Assembly: GCA_964034945.1 (NCBI GenBank) | Contig: OZ035960.1 | Span: forward strand, 67,301,936-67,365,935 | Reading direction: 5' to 3' | Length of the DNA stretch: 64,000 nt | Origin: Chrysopilus asiliformis | Taxonomy: Eukaryota; Arthropoda; Insecta; Diptera; Rhagionidae | In this document: positions 10,525 through 21,929 of the stretch, piece by piece | Numbering within the stretch: position 1 is the stretch's first letter | How the letters are laid out: the number at the start of each line of letters is the position of its first letter | Notes under the pieces: generated by a model | The model's input: the letters and a program-made list of their open reading frames with translations, nothing else | Database searches by the model: none | What the model was told of the DNA's origin: nothing | Made by a program: the position numbers and the translations under genes

Positions 10525-10590
10525 TTTGGGACCATTTTTCAGCAGAGCTTTGTATGGTGACAGTTGTTCTATGTTATATAGTTCTGTGCT

Positions 10591-10675
10591 GCTCCCTCTT
10601 TTTTCTTCACAGAAATCGTATTATTCTGCTTTAGAACGGTTAAAATTATTTGCGATTTTTAATTACAATTGTGAA
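10591..10675 (+). promoter_or_regulatory. Transposase 5' leader inside the arm
   Basis: From CTGCTCCCTC to the first ATG at 10676, this short region is conserved in both arms (mirror 27472-27556) and lies between two divergently oriented genes. Promoter function is inferred from position; I see no firm TATA box. Confidence 0.35.
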
Positions 10676-11726
10676 ATGCCGCCTAAAAAGCGCAAAGTTT
10701 TACGTCGGAATATAAAAAGGTAAGAAAATATCAAAATTTAAATTATGAATTACTGAAAGGCATACAATTCCTTCTATTATATTTTAGTTTGGCGAAGTAC
10801 GAAAAAAAATCGACGTTGAGCCAAAAATAAGACCCTTCGATCGTTGAAGACGTTCTTTGCCCAAAAAATCTGAAATCCGAAGACAATATTTCACCGTTAT
10901 ATGACGCAAAAGAACTTTCAGTCAATGGAGACGTTTCGGATCTGATTTATTTGAAAAAATTCAAATTTGAGGACAATATTTCAGCGTAGGATGACTCGAA
11001 AGAACTTTATGTCAATGAGGAAGTTTCGGATATAATTTCTTCGAAATATGGCGAAGAACTTTCAGAAGACGTTCTGGATAAGATTTATCCTAAAACTTAC
11101 AACCCTACTTCAACGTTGATTGACGCAGAAAAGCCTTCGATCCATACGGATATTTCTCCGGAAGTTCTATCTTCAAAATATTTAACAGAATTAAGTCAAA
11201 ATCAAACTACTGTTTCTACTGATGAATCAGATTCATTTATCAGACGAAAAAAATCTCGGTAATTTGTTTTTACTACCTTAATAAGTTGAACCTCGATAAG
11301 TCGTAGTTGACGAGGACAGACGGAAGTTTGAGTTATTGACCAATACGAGTTATTGAGGTTCGACTGCGAAATCTTGGCGGATATTTTGTCACACACATTG
11401 TCGGTACAATATGCACTAATGATGCATAATAAGAAAGTCATTTATTTCTCATTCCAGAACTCGAAAACTTCCGAACTCGTCTGAAAATGACAGTGAAGAT
11501 AATTATTCTTCACACCGTAGGTATAGCTTCAGTTTGGATTTAAATGTAATTTTTTTTTGATGAATCGTGTTTATGTAGATATGCATTGATACAGCAAAAT
11601 CTTCTAAGTTTCTGTCTGATCTTATTAGATGCACTATTGAAGTTAAGAAAAGAGTTTTTAATATTATTCAACGATACGACAGTCAGCGCAACCGAGAACT
11701 AGTACAACCAGGTTGGGCCGCAAGTA
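10676..11726 (+). pseudogene. MULE transposase, 5' exons in left arm
   Basis: Exon 1 (10676-10719) encodes MPPKKRKVLRRNIKR, with a classic basic nuclear-localisation motif PKKRKV. It ends at a GTAAGA donor. Exon 2 (10788-11258) follows a T-rich tract plus TTTTAG and encodes an acidic, weakly repetitive region rich in Ser, Asp and Glu. It contains two in-frame stops (TAA at about 10828 and TAG at about 10987), and both are also present in the right-arm copy. Exon 3 (11458-11520) follows TCATTCCAG. Exon 4 begins at 11579 after TTATGTAG, where an extra AT relative to the right arm breaks the frame. It then reads AKSSKFLSDLIRCTIEVKKR and on to the mariner insertion at 11727. The mature N-terminus is thus encoded within the terminal repeat itself. 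Confidence 0.6.
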
Positions 11727-12282
11727 CAGAGTGGGCCAGAATAGACGCAGGGGTTTGAAGTCTTTATAACTTTTTTTTTATTTTTTTTATTTTGTATCAG
11801 CATTTTGTTAAGAAGACTTGGGCAATTTAAAATGGACCTGTACACAATAGAACAACGAACCGGTGGGCGGTGGGCTCAATAGCTCTTTTACGGGACATGT
11901 TTGGCGGACGCATTATTTCGAAAAGTTGCGATTTCAATTGGCCTCCGCGTTCACCTGATCTAACGACTCCAGATTGTTTCCTTTGGGGATATTTGAAAGA
12001 AAAGGTGTACGTCAACAAGCCAACAACCATCAGCCAATTGAAAACCAACATTCGCAGTGAAATCGAGGCCATAACACGAAAGGTTATGGAAAATGTCTTG
12101 GAAAGAGCACGGATTTGCGAAGCAGAAAATGGCCACCACTTGCGGGATATAATTTTCCATGTTTAGACCAAAAATATTCCCCATCAATCAACTACATGTA
12201 TTTGAAAAAAAAATTATAGGTTTCGCTAAAATAAAAAATTTATAAAGAATTCAAACCCCCGCGTCTATTCTGGCCCACCCTG
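11727..12282 (+). mobile_element. Tc1/mariner-type element, internally deleted
   Basis: Inverted ends of more than 30 bp (CAGAGTGGGCCAGAATAG on the left, CAGGGTGGGCCAGAATAG inverted on the right) lie between TA duplications (11725-11726 and 12283-12284). The right arm at 26418-26430 shows the same place without the element and with a single TA: an empty site inside the same window. At 556 bp it is far below autonomous length. Confidence 0.9.
11870..12166 (+). pseudogene. Tc1/mariner transposase C-terminal remnant
   Basis: The frame contains NWPPRSPDLTTPDCFLWGYL, the signature of the last catalytic region of mariner-type transposases (WPPRSPDL-P-D--LW). It is followed by a tail of about 50 helical residues ending in IIFHV. 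The final catalytic Asp of the PPRSPDL-P-D block is present, but everything upstream, including the first two catalytic acids, is deleted. No start codon can be assigned. It cannot encode an active enzyme but could be mobilised in trans, given its good TIRs. Confidence 0.8.
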
Positions 12283-12284
12283 TA

Positions 12285-12820
12285 TTAGAAAGATACTATG
12301 GAATAAATTAAGACTGCCCTGCAACTGGCGTTTTAAAAATGCAACAACACGTTTACTAGATGTGTACACAAAAGGATATTGCGGCTCATGTGGAGCGATC
12401 GTGAAAATAACGGCATTGCATTCCCAAAAGTGCAAAAAACTAAACATCGTAGTTTCGAATTTTAACAAAAATGTTCAACATACGCTGAAAAATCGTATAA
12501 AGTCAGGAAAAGAACAAAAAAAAATATGTTCGGCTCTCAAAAGTAAATCTGCGTACTCAGTGCGTGCGATATTAGCAAACGAAATTATGAAAGTCGGTGA
12601 TAATGAACCAAGTATTTTGCCAACATTAAATTCGTTGAGGATTATGAAATGTAGGGATCAATTACATGGGCTTGCAAAAGATCCCATTATATCTATTATG
12701 CAATTAAAACAGAAATACATTGACAGCATTCAAGACATAGGTAATTATCAAAACTTCTTGCATGAAAAGGCTCGTAAATTTGTTTTTTAAGCAGGTGTGA
12801 ATCCGTTCTTCGTATTTTTA
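12285..12820 (+). pseudogene. MULE transposase, N-terminal zinc-binding region
   Basis: Coding resumes after the mariner, in the same frame as the exon 4 piece before it, with RKILWNKLRLPCNWRFKN and YCGSCGAIVKITALHSQKC. The Cys-x2-Cys ... His-x3-Cys arrangement suits the zinc-binding (FLYWCH/GCM-like) region found N-terminal to many MULE transposases. The frame ends with a TAA at about 12787, and the expected family motif AGVNPFFVF follows directly in the next frame, so there is a small frameshift there. The reading is then cut by the insertion at 12820 and continues at about 13974. It crosses the inner edge of the left arm (12302), so from here on the gene exists in one copy only. Confidence 0.6.
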
Positions 12821-13973
12821 ACCGACTTCCAAAAAGGAAAAGGTTCTCAATTCCACCTGAATATTTTTTTTTTTATGTATGTTCACGCCTAACTTTTTAC
12901 TGGGTTGACCGATTTTGGTCATCCCAAAGAGAAAGTTGTAGAGAAAGTTCCTGGTTGGACCCCGGTTCGTTCATGGGCAAAAATGGACCATTAGGGGGGG
13001 TACCCCCCATACAAACGAAAACGTTTTTTCCGAATATCTCAAAAACGGTGCATCTTATCAAAAAAGTCCAAGAACAAAAGTTATTTAGGATATGATTCTA
13101 CATAAAACTCCCATACATCAAAATCCGATTGGAATAAATTTTAAAAAATCTGATTGGAAAGTTCGACTTCAAAGTGGAATTTTGGTACAACTGCTCAAAT
13201 TAAGATACCAATATCACCATACAGGTTTTCAATAATTGCCAGATTGGCAATTATAGCTTTTGTTATGTTTCTACGTTGTGTTCAGTACAACACAAGGAAG
13301 GTTCTTTTATATATTTCCCCCGTGTTAACCTACCCCTTCAAACCCCTACCTGCTTGGGATATCGAGTAAAATTCTTTGTATTGTGTTCAGTACAATATTT
13401 GGAAGATTATTTTATATATTTCTCATCTGCGGACTTATCCCCTCAAACCCTTTGTAATTTTACCTATATTAAAAATTGAAACTAAAAACGTTCGAAATAA
13501 AAAAAAAATTTCTAAAAAAAATAAAACCGACTTTAAAAAAAAAACTGAAAAGAGAAAAAAGCACTAAAAAGAAAAAAATAATTTCAAACTATGTCCATTA
13601 ATAGCGTATTTGAAATTTGGCTTTTTTGGAGTGGCGTTAAATTTGCAACTAAAATAAATTACATACTTTCTAACCCTTAAGGCTAATCGTTTACATACTT
13701 TCTAACCCTTAAGGCTAATCGTTTACATACTTTCTAACCCTTAAGGCTAACTAAGAACTAAGATCGACTCCAAAAATTTTGTTGTCAAACAGATTAACTA
13801 TAGACACGGCTCTTACAATAGAAATTTTACAACGATTTTATTTAGTGTAAATTTAACGCCACTCCAAAAAAGCCAAATTTCAAATACGCTATTAATGGAC
13901 ATAGTTTGAAATTATTTTTTTCTTTTTAGTGCTTTTTTCTCTTTTCAGTTTTTTTTTTTAAAGTCGGTTTTAT
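12820..13973. mobile_element. 1.15-kb insertion in transposase, composite
   Basis: It separates PFFVF from the next transposase block. The outer ends AACCGACTT (12820) and AAGTCGGTT (13961-13969) are inverted copies. Inside are a partial ATACCCGTATGG-family repeat (about 12890-13275), two ~105-bp copies around TTGTGTTCAGTACAA (13270-13490), and a hairpin MITE (13515-13973). No gene. Confidence 0.6.
13515..13973. mobile_element. Hairpin MITE with three 32-bp repeats at centre
   Basis: Inverted arms of about 130 bp (AATAAAACCGACTTTAAA ... GGAGTGGCGTTAAATTT) flank a centre that holds three 32-bp tandem units starting at 13660, 13692 and 13724 (TACATACTTTCTAACCC ...). The arms are close to perfect by eye, so it is probably young. 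Confidence 0.8.
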
Positions 13974-14160
13974 TTTTTTATTCAACAATTTTGCAGAAAG
14001 CCTGGTATAAAACGGAATTAAAATATGGCCCTGGAGTAATTTCAATCGACGCTAGTGGAGTGGGTCTAAGATCTTGCACCGACAACACTACGTACATATT
14101 TTTGTATGTAATTTGTGCTCGTGGTAAGAAATTTTATGAAAATACTATTACGTCCAATCT
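13974..14160 (+). pseudogene. MULE transposase, first catalytic block
   Basis: The frame reads ILQKAWYKTELKYGPG and then VISIDASGVGLRS, in which the Asp of IDASG fits the first catalytic acid of the MULE (MuDR) DDE/D core. It goes on with YIFLYVICARGKKFYENT and ITSNLVG, a good match to the order of motifs in this superfamily. It ends at about 14160, where about 580 bp of unrecognised sequence follow before the next block. A canonical GT donor that keeps the frame is not obvious, so this gap may be an intron or an insertion. Part of the same broken gene as 12285-12820. Confidence 0.6.
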
Positions 14161-14742
14161 GGTTGGCGCATGAGTTGAAAGATTTTTTTTTGACAAATCT
14201 TTTTATTCGCTGTCGAAACAGTGGAATGCGTCACTCGGAAATTAGTTCCGGTTGAAATACTATTTGTCCCAATTCCTGCCAAACATTTTCTGAGAATACT
14301 AAGTGAATGTCCACGCGAGTTGTAGATGTAGACTGTATTTTGAGCCGAATTTACAACCGGTTCTGAACGCATTTAGACCATCAGCTGGGCCCATTAAGCT
14401 TTGTCCGAAGAGCCTGGCTATATTAAGGCTGCTCTATTAGTCTCACGGATCCTCTAATTAAGTTAGCAACCTTGTTTGGATATCCAGTGGGTTTAAGAAT
14501 CTGCTACGAAAGGTATTTAGTCTTCGATTTCGGAAAAATGGGCAAAGCTATAATGTTTAGCCGTTTCTTCATCTGCGTTACATAAGGTCGTTAGTTAAAC
14601 TTAGTTTATGTAGCTGGAAGTGGTTACCAAGTGAGTTACACTTGGGCATTCATTTGGTATTTACATTTCGCATGCTATATGGCAACCAGAATGAGATTGT
14701 AAATTTGATTGTTTAGGAATAATTGTACAAAATTTTATTACA
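14161..14742. other. Unassigned gap within transposase gene
   Basis: About 580 bp with stops in all frames. It ends in a good acceptor (TTTTATTACAG at 14732-14742) but has no clean in-frame GT donor at its start. I see no TIRs. It is either a degenerate intron or an undated insertion. Confidence 0.4.
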
Positions 14743-16491
14743 GGACGAGTCCAATGGATGCCAGTCGCACAAATGTTGAGTCAAAATTATACGCTGAATT
14801 TTATAGGACAATGGTTGCACCAGTGGACAAAAAATAATAATCGGCCAAATGAAATTGTTACGGACGATTCTGCGGCTTTGATAGGGGCTTGCGTAACTGT
14901 TTTTACGCGTTTCAAAAGCACACACGATTATATGAATTGCTGCATGAATACTCTACTTAAAAAATCAGAGGCTCCTGAATGTTTTCTTCGGCTGGACCGA
15001 TCACATTTTATCAGAAGCCTTCATCGTAACAAAATTTTGCAAAGAGAAGATTTTCGCAAACGAAATTTCATACTACGAGTATTTGGTTACTTAATTCAAT
15101 GTGATGCAATTGACGAAATGGAACGTATTATTAAATTACTTTCGATACTTGTGCTTAATAAATATGTCAATTCGAAAGTTAGAGCCGCAAGGGTTGATTT
15201 AGAGCATTTAATTAAAACTCACTTAAGCAATATAGAAACGGAATTTGTTGAAACAGGCTCAGACGATAATACTGTATTCGGACGAAATTTCAAACTTTAA
15301 AACAACAAGTAATTACAGATGGATCATGAATTTGATAAAAGCTGTACAGAAAGAAAGCAATTTCAAAGAATCATATGATAAGGACCCCAATTTATTCTAT
15401 GCTCCAAACCTGAAAGATTGGTTTATCTACGAATTTGCTCGGAGTATATTTTGGAATAACGTGATGTGTGATACATTTCAGTCAAATAATTTCTACGCTA
15501 CAAGTTCTGCGTCTGAAAGCGAATTCAAAAATATTAAGAAATTACTCAATATCAAATCCAGGAGACCTGATACTTTTATAGAGAAACACATACAACACCT
15601 AGGAGGTTCATTAAAAGTCGCCATAGCAGGGCAGAATAATGTCACCAAACGCATATGGGAAAGGTCAACGAGCTTCTCAGAGACCAAAAATCCAGAAAAG
15701 AGAAAAAGGTCATTAAGCTTGTCCGATTCTAGTTTTGACAATAGTCAACCTACTCAATGTGTAAAAGATGAAGAAGAAATTGTTGAAAATTGGAAAGGTA
15801 AAATTGTTAAAACTCCGTTATTGAGGCGCTCAAAAAGGTCAATTTTAAATCCACATGATAACTCATATGTGCTTTATGGAGTCCCATTGTTAAAAAATGG
15901 ACACACCTCCAAACCGTTAAAAAATAAAAAGACTTTAGTTACTATAAATACATGTGGATTTGATTCTATATTCTCCATCTTGGCTTCTGCTTACCTTGAT
16001 TACACCTCTCTTAAAGAGCACATTCATAAAAATACAGATGATTTGACGACATTTATAAAGGATATATTTATCAAACAAGATTGCAAATTTGATAAATACG
16101 ATTACGAAAAAAGAAATTAAATCTTGTTTAATATTTTTTCCCAAGATTCTCCAATAACAGCAATAATTGAAGATGAAAATACTATTGCTATAAACTGCCG
16201 TACAGGAATTGGAGCTTTTTATGAAAAAATTATCCGGATTAGCAACACTTTTAGCAGTATTAAGTTTGTGAAAACATGCACAAAGTGTAGTTTCTCAAAA
16301 ACAAACTTTTTGGCCCTAGTTCCAACAAAAACATACACTCTAAACATTTCTAATATCGGTAAGAGCCTTTTGCGTCGTTTTGAAGAAACTAAATTAAACT
16401 GCGGAGAGTGCAATGCAGTATTAAACATTACAGAAAATTATAATGATATAATCGCTTTTGAGACCGAGCCTATCAAATCTACTAAACATAG
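14743..16491 (+). pseudogene. MULE transposase core and start of peptidase-like domain
   Basis: After RVQWMPVAQMLSQNYTL the frame has NEIVTDDSAALIGA (second catalytic Asp region, about 14854-14895) and a Cys/His block YMNCCMNTLLKK ... LDRSHFIRSLHRN. A frameshift lies near 15300, after which the frame holds LKDWFIYEFARSIFWNN and a basic, low-complexity linker (NPEKRKRSLSLSDSSF). From about 15930 the sequence INTCGFDSIFSILASAY resembles the Cys box of ubiquitin-specific-type peptidases. A TAA at 16118-16120 interrupts the frame, which otherwise continues. Two Cys-x2-Cys pairs follow (CTKCSF at about 16276 and CGECNA at about 16401), as in the zinc finger of such peptidases. An LTR retrotransposon interrupts it at 16492; the end of the gene is at 26083-26320. 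Dead copy. Confidence 0.6.
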
Positions 16492-16628
16492 TGTATTGTA
16501 TAAATGAATTGTGAACAATTAGAATTGTATTGTATAAATGAATTATAGAACAACTAGAGTCTAATAAATATTGGAAGGCAGTTGCACTTCAACCTCCGAG
16601 TCAGAAAGACCTCTTTTAATATAATACA
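16492..16628 (+). repeat. 5' LTR (137 bp)
   Basis: TGTATTGTATAAATGAATTG ... TATAATACA. The word TGTATAAATGAATT occurs twice within it and can act as a TATA region. An AATAAA-like TAATAAAT lies at about 16562. Very short for a gypsy LTR. Confidence 0.9.
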
Positions 16629-16640
16629 TGGCGCAGCCGG
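16629..16640 (+). promoter_or_regulatory. Primer-binding site
   Basis: TGGCGCAGCCGG begins immediately at the LTR edge, the same dodecamer as at 541-552. Confidence 0.75.
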
Positions 16641-16680
16641 AAAGTACGATTTTGTAATAGTGAAATTAAGCGCAAGTTGT

Positions 16681-19600
16681 ATGGGCCGCTCGAAGGAGAA
16701 TTCGTTTATAGTAAAATATAAAGCAGAAAAGAAAAGAGGAAGACCACCGAAATACATACCAGTTAAAGTGGAAGTGAACAAAAACATGGATTTTATTCGA
16801 AAAGTCGATAAATTGGAGCTGCAAGGCAATGTAGCCGAAAACTGGCGACGGTTTAAGCAGAACTTTGAGATATTTGGTACTGCGATAGAAATTGAAAAGA
16901 AAAGTGATAATGTGAAGGTTGCAATTCTTCTTAATATGGTCGGGCCGGAGGCTGTGGAAGTGTTTAACTCGTTTGCTTTATCGGCTGAGGACGCAGCTGT
17001 ATACAAAAAAGTCATCAAAGCATTTGATGATTTTTGCGAGCCGAAAAAGAACGAGGTCTACGAGGCGTTCGTGTTTTACAACAGGAGTCAACAGTCGGGC
17101 GAGCCGTTTGATAACTATTTGATGGACCATAAAAAGCTGGTCAGGAAGTGCGGCTTCGACAATGAGGATCGAATGATTAGAGATCGAATTGTCATGGGAG
17201 TAGTTGATAAACAATTACAGAAGCGGTTATTGGAGACCGAAATACTGGATTTGGCGAAGGCAATTGACATGGCGAGGGCTGCAGAAATTACAAAGAAGCA
17301 ATTAACTGAAATGCAGGCAGCAGGACCGAGCCAAGAGTTAAATGCGGTGACATCGCAACACAGCGCACACAAATGTATTGGAAATGAGAGACAACAGAAG
17401 TATTCGAAACCTGTAAACTTTTTAAATTCAAAAAATTCAAATAAATCTTTTGGTAAATTTGATAACAATAATTCTAAAAACTTTTCAGACAATAATACAA
17501 AAAACTGTAGATTTTGCCTTTTAAAACATGAGTACCGTAAATGTCCAGCCTATGGAAAAAAATGTAACAGTTGCGGAAAAATGAACCACTTTGCTGTGGC
17601 GTGTAGCTCGAGAAAGATTCGTGAATTGACTGTTCAGCGAGATGAAAGTAATGAATTTCATATTGATGGTATAAGGACTCAGAACCCAGCTGAGTTTTCA
17701 GAAATAACAAATAAAACGTCTTGGTTTCAACGCATAAGAGTCGAAAATATTCTTGTTGATTTTAAATTAGATACCGGAGCGGAGGTAAATGTGTTGCCTT
17801 TAAGATATTTAAAAATGTTTGGAAATATTCAAATGAAAAAAAGTGAAAGTAGAATAGAAGCGTATGGTGGAAATCATTTGGATGTGGTTGGTGTGGTTAT
17901 ACTACCATGTGCTTTTAAAAATCTTATCTCGAAACAAAAATTCATTGTGATTGATACAAATGCCGCGCCAATTCTGGGTTTGCCGGGATGCATCGACTTT
18001 AAACTGATTGAACGAGTTAATAGCGTAACTAATGTTAATAAAGATGCTTTTATTGAGAGAAATAAGATTTTGTTCAATGGGTTAGGCTGTTTTGTAGAGA
18101 ATTTTGAAATTAAATTGCAAGATGGGGCAAAAGGGGTTATAAAACCAGCTAGGCGTATACCTTTGTCTCTAATGGACAGAGTAAAGAAAGAATTAGATAG
18201 CATGCAGGAAAGGAAAATTATTGAAAAACTCGATGAACCAGTAGATTTTGTCTCAAATTTGGTTATTGTAGAGAAGAAAAACGGTCAACTAAGACTTTTC
18301 ATTGATCCAAAAGAATTAAATCAAGTAATTAAAAGGGGACAGCACCCGATTCCAACTTTTGAACAATTGGCAGAAAAATTAAATGGGAAAAAGTACTTTA
18401 CAGTCCTCGACCTGAAAGAAGGGTATTGGCAGGTTAAGCTTAGTCCCGAATCTACTAAGTTGTGTTCCTTTAGCACTCCATTTGGATGCTACAAATTCTT
18501 ACGCCTTCCGTTTGGCATAAATTGTGCCCCAGAGGAATTCCAAAAATCAAATGAAAAGAATTTTGCCAACATTTCTGGTGTAATCGTCTATTTTGACGAT
18601 ATTCTCATTGCTGCAAATACATTAGAAGAACACGATAAAATATTAAACGAAGTTATTAAAAGGGCAAAAAATTTAAATATTAAATTTAATCAAAACAAAT
18701 TGCAGTATTGTGTAGAAAGTGTCAGGTTTTTAGGACACATTATATCGCAGGAGGGGATCTCATGTGATCCAGATCGAGTTCTGGCAATTCAAAAATTGGA
18801 TCCTCCTAAAAACAAAAAAGATCTTCAAAAATTGTTGGGGATGATTAACTACCTGAGAAATTACCTTCCGAATCTTTCCCAATTATGTCACCCTCTACGT
18901 GAATTATTAAAACAAAATATTGTTTTTAACTGGATTGAATCCCATGATCAATGTTTCAGGCAAATCAAAGAAATGATTTGTCAAGCACCAGTGCTTAAAA
19001 CGTTTGATGCTCAAAAAGGGATCACAATCGAAACTGATGCATCACAGTTTGGGCTAGGATGTTGTATCATCATGTAGGAAGGGAAACCAATATCTTTTGC
19101 ATCGCGAAGTTTATCAGACGCTGAAATTAGATATGCACAAATTGAAAAGGAATTTCTAGCCATTGTTTTCGCATGTCAAAAATTTCATTATTTTATTTAT
19201 GGCAAAAATATTTCAGTGAGAACAGATCATAAGCCCTTGATAAGCATCATGCAAAAAGATCTTAATACAATTCCCTCACCTCGACTTCAACGAATGAGAT
19301 TGAGGCTCAATAAATATATGCTGAATTTAAAATATATTCCAGGAAAATATTTGTACGTGGCTGATTTTTTATCGCGTTACTTTAATACAGATGATAAGTC
19401 AGGGGAAATTGAAGAATTAAATGAATTAGTTCATTCGTTAAATATCAGCGAATCTCGGAAAATAGAGTTTAAAAAACAGATAGATTGTGACCCGACTTTG
19501 AAAGAATTAAAAAAACTGTTAACTATTGGATGGCCCAATTCTAAAGGAAAAGTTAGCGAACATGTACGATTTTATTACAAGTTAAGAAATGAATTGTTCT

Positions 19601-20342
19601 TAGAAGATGATATTGTGTATTTCAACGATAGAGTTATTGTTCCACAGAATTTAAGGCAGAATATTTTGAAAATATTGCATCAGTCTCATCTAGGATTTGA
19701 AAAGACAAAAGCCAGAGCTAGGACTTTAGTCTATTGGCCGGGAATCGATAAAGATATTGAAACTATGATTATAAGTTGTAATACTTGTCAGAAGTTTCGG
19801 CGTGCAAATATTAGAGAGCCCATGTTATCACATTCTGTTCCAAATCGTCCATACGAGAAATTAGGTATAGATATATTTCAATTTGAAAATAAAAGTTACT
19901 TAGCTATATCAGATTATTATTCACGATACCTAGACATTTGTTTATTAAAGAATAAGACAGCGGTAACAACTATTGAGGTATTGCTACTCATGGTATACCC
20001 AACGAAATAGTTGCCGACAATATGCCATTTAATTCATACGACTTTCGAAAATTTTGTGAGTTAAATGACATAACACTAACTACCACAAGTCCTTACTATT
20101 CGCAAGCCAACGGGTTTGCTGAAAAGGCTGTAGATATTGCGAAAAATTTAATTAAAAAGACTAAAGATAATAAAGGTGAATTGTGGCTTGCACTTTTAGA
20201 GTACAGAAACACCCCGTTGAAGGAAGTAGATGCATCTCCTGTAGAACTTTTGATGAGTCGAAAAACTAGAACGTTGATGCCGGCACGCACAAATTTGTTT
20301 AGACCACTTGCTATTCCAAACATTAAGAATCTATATATTTAA
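16681..20342 (+). pseudogene. Ty3/gypsy gag-pol polyprotein, damaged
   Basis: One fused frame opens at ATG 16681 (MGRSKENSF; an alternative start is MDFIRK at 16786). Gag core follows, then two zinc knuckles around residue 275-305 (CRFCLLKHEYRKC and CNSCGKMNHFAVAC), protease DTGAEVN near residue 363, reverse transcriptase with YFDDILI near 636, and RNase H ETDASQFGLG near 785. A single in-frame TAG at 19075-19077 interrupts RNase H. The frame then continues through FLSRYF and the integrase His-His-Cys-Cys domain (HLGFEKTKARARTL ... CNTCQKF) to the first catalytic Asp (LGIDIFQF). Near 19985 a deletion shifts the frame, and integrase resumes with VADNMPF and NGFAEKAV, its second and third acids. 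At 20329/20330 a Helitron splits the C-terminal tail. No separate pol frame is used, unlike the element at 28839. Confidence 0.85.
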
Positions 20343-20989
20343 AAGGCAAAGCGATTTTGTATGGATTTCTTTCGACAGAGCTCCTGCAGTTCCTATTGAA
20401 CCGATTTTGATGATTCTTTTTTTAAATGAAAGCTCTATAGCTGTAGATATGTCCGTTTTACTTTTTTTTCCATTTTTAATAATACTTTATTAGTGATTTG
20501 CATTTCAAAATTATCAATATGCCGCTAACTAAGTCTTCAATGTTAACACGACATTCCATACTGTCTGAACAGTGCAGTGAGTTAGAAGTTGGACTACCAT
20601 GCGCCAGCACCGGGTTCAATTCTTATCGGTGGCAAAATTCTTTTTTTTTTCTTTTCAAATTTTTTTTTTGATTTTTTTACTTTTTTTAATATTTTATTAC
20701 TTAATTTATCTTTAAGTTTACATTTTTAGTCCTGAATAAGTGTTCGACTACAATGCGCCAGATGTGCGAGTTCGATTCCGAGTGCTGACAAAATGTTTTT
20801 TTAAATTTTTTTTTTACCTTAAATTATTTATTTTATTTATATTATACTTTTTGGCACGTTGGGCGATTTTTGGATGGGTAAAATCTCATGAGTTCGCGTC
20901 ACCGACATGCTAATTTAACAGCTGATTCACTTTCATTTGATTTTTTTATCCAGAAAAAATCGATTTTTTTTTGGAAGACAGTACCGAGC

Positions 20990-21310
20990 AAAATAAAATT
21001 AGCGAGGAAATTTCTGAATAGGACGTGACTTTGTTATACAACAAAAAATCGATTTTTTTTTGGAAAATATCATACGGTAAAATAAAATGAGACAGAAAAT
21101 TTCTGAACAGCACGTGACTTTGTTATACAACAAAAAATCGATTTTTTTTTTTTTGGAAAATATACGGCAAAATAAAACGATACAGAAAATTTCTGAACAG
21201 CACGTGACTTTGTTATACAACAAAAAATCGATTTTTTTTGGAAATATACAGCAAAATAAAATGATACAGAAAATTTCTGAACAGCACGTGACTTTGTTAT
21301 ACAACAAAAA
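20990..21310. repeat. 84-90-bp tandem repeat, four units
   Basis: The word CACGTGACTTTGTTATACAA (first unit GACGTGACTT) recurs at about 21022, 21111, 21201 and 21285 with AACAAAAAATCGATTTTTTT after it. A second array of the same unit is in the other half at about 23270-23535. Frames across it on either strand are repeat artefacts. Confidence 0.85.
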
Positions 21311-21929
21311 AATAAATATCTAGCCATTTTTTGTATAAGAATATTATGTGCTGCTCAGGAATTCAAACCTTAATATACATTGACTTTTATTTAAAATTTA
21401 CTGTTTATTAGTATATATTTTCAAAATTTCAGGTTGAAAAATATATAGGTATAAATACACGACAAAATAATTATTACCGTACATATATTATTGTTTTCAC
21501 TTCTGTTGGCAGTCCCCAATGACTGCCTGTTTTTTTATTACTTAATATCTTTAAAATTTATATTCTTACTACTGAATAAGTGTAAACTACATCGCGCCAG
21601 GTATGGGTTCAATTCTGAGCGGTGGCAAAATATTTTTATTTTATTTTTTTTCGTTGAAATTGAGTTTTTTAAACGTAAAATTAAAAATATCTGTTACGCA
21701 TCGTCTTTTATTGGAAAAAGTGAAAACGATCTGCTCTATATATAAAATCGTTTAACCTGACGCCCAGCCCAAACCCCTGAAGATAGAGACTTGAAACTTT
21801 CAGAATATGTCCCAACCATCGAGATTTTTCGAAATTTTAGCGCTAAGGGGGTGAACGGGGGGTAAAGGGGGTTGGGTGTTTTTAAACCGTGATTTTCGCC
21901 ATGAATCCTGCTCAATAGGAGGCTGAAAA

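Larger units (their letters stand above)
9632..10590. repeat. Left-arm insert: dispersed repeat with two MITEs
   Basis: Compared with the right arm, the left arm carries this block between GGGATACTAAAAAC and CTGCTCCCTC. It is another copy of the repeat at 3530-3990, with a local duplication of GCGCCTAAAGTTA around 9766-9785, and it is split by MITEs at 9853 and 10243. Confidence 0.6.
4362..12302 (+). repeat. Foldback element, left arm
   Basis: This is the inverted counterpart of 26404-47601. Order from outside in: GCAGGGCA motif cluster, tRNA-like module, 120-bp minisatellite, hairpin MITE, AT-rich region with variants of the ATACCCGTATGG repeat, second arm gene (minus strand), promoter region, then transposase exons 1-4. 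Arm-specific material not in the right arm: about 8305-8708, a repeat with two MITEs at about 9632-10585, and the mariner at 11727-12282. Confidence 0.8.

Noticed and set aside
13660..13755. Telomere-like repeat because of CTAACCCTTAA
   Set aside because: Only three 32-bp units at the loop of a hairpin MITE; not a TTAGG-type simple repeat.
20999..21327. Small Cys/Phe-rich proteins
   Set aside because: Frames on both strands repeat the same peptide because of the 84-90-bp tandem repeat.
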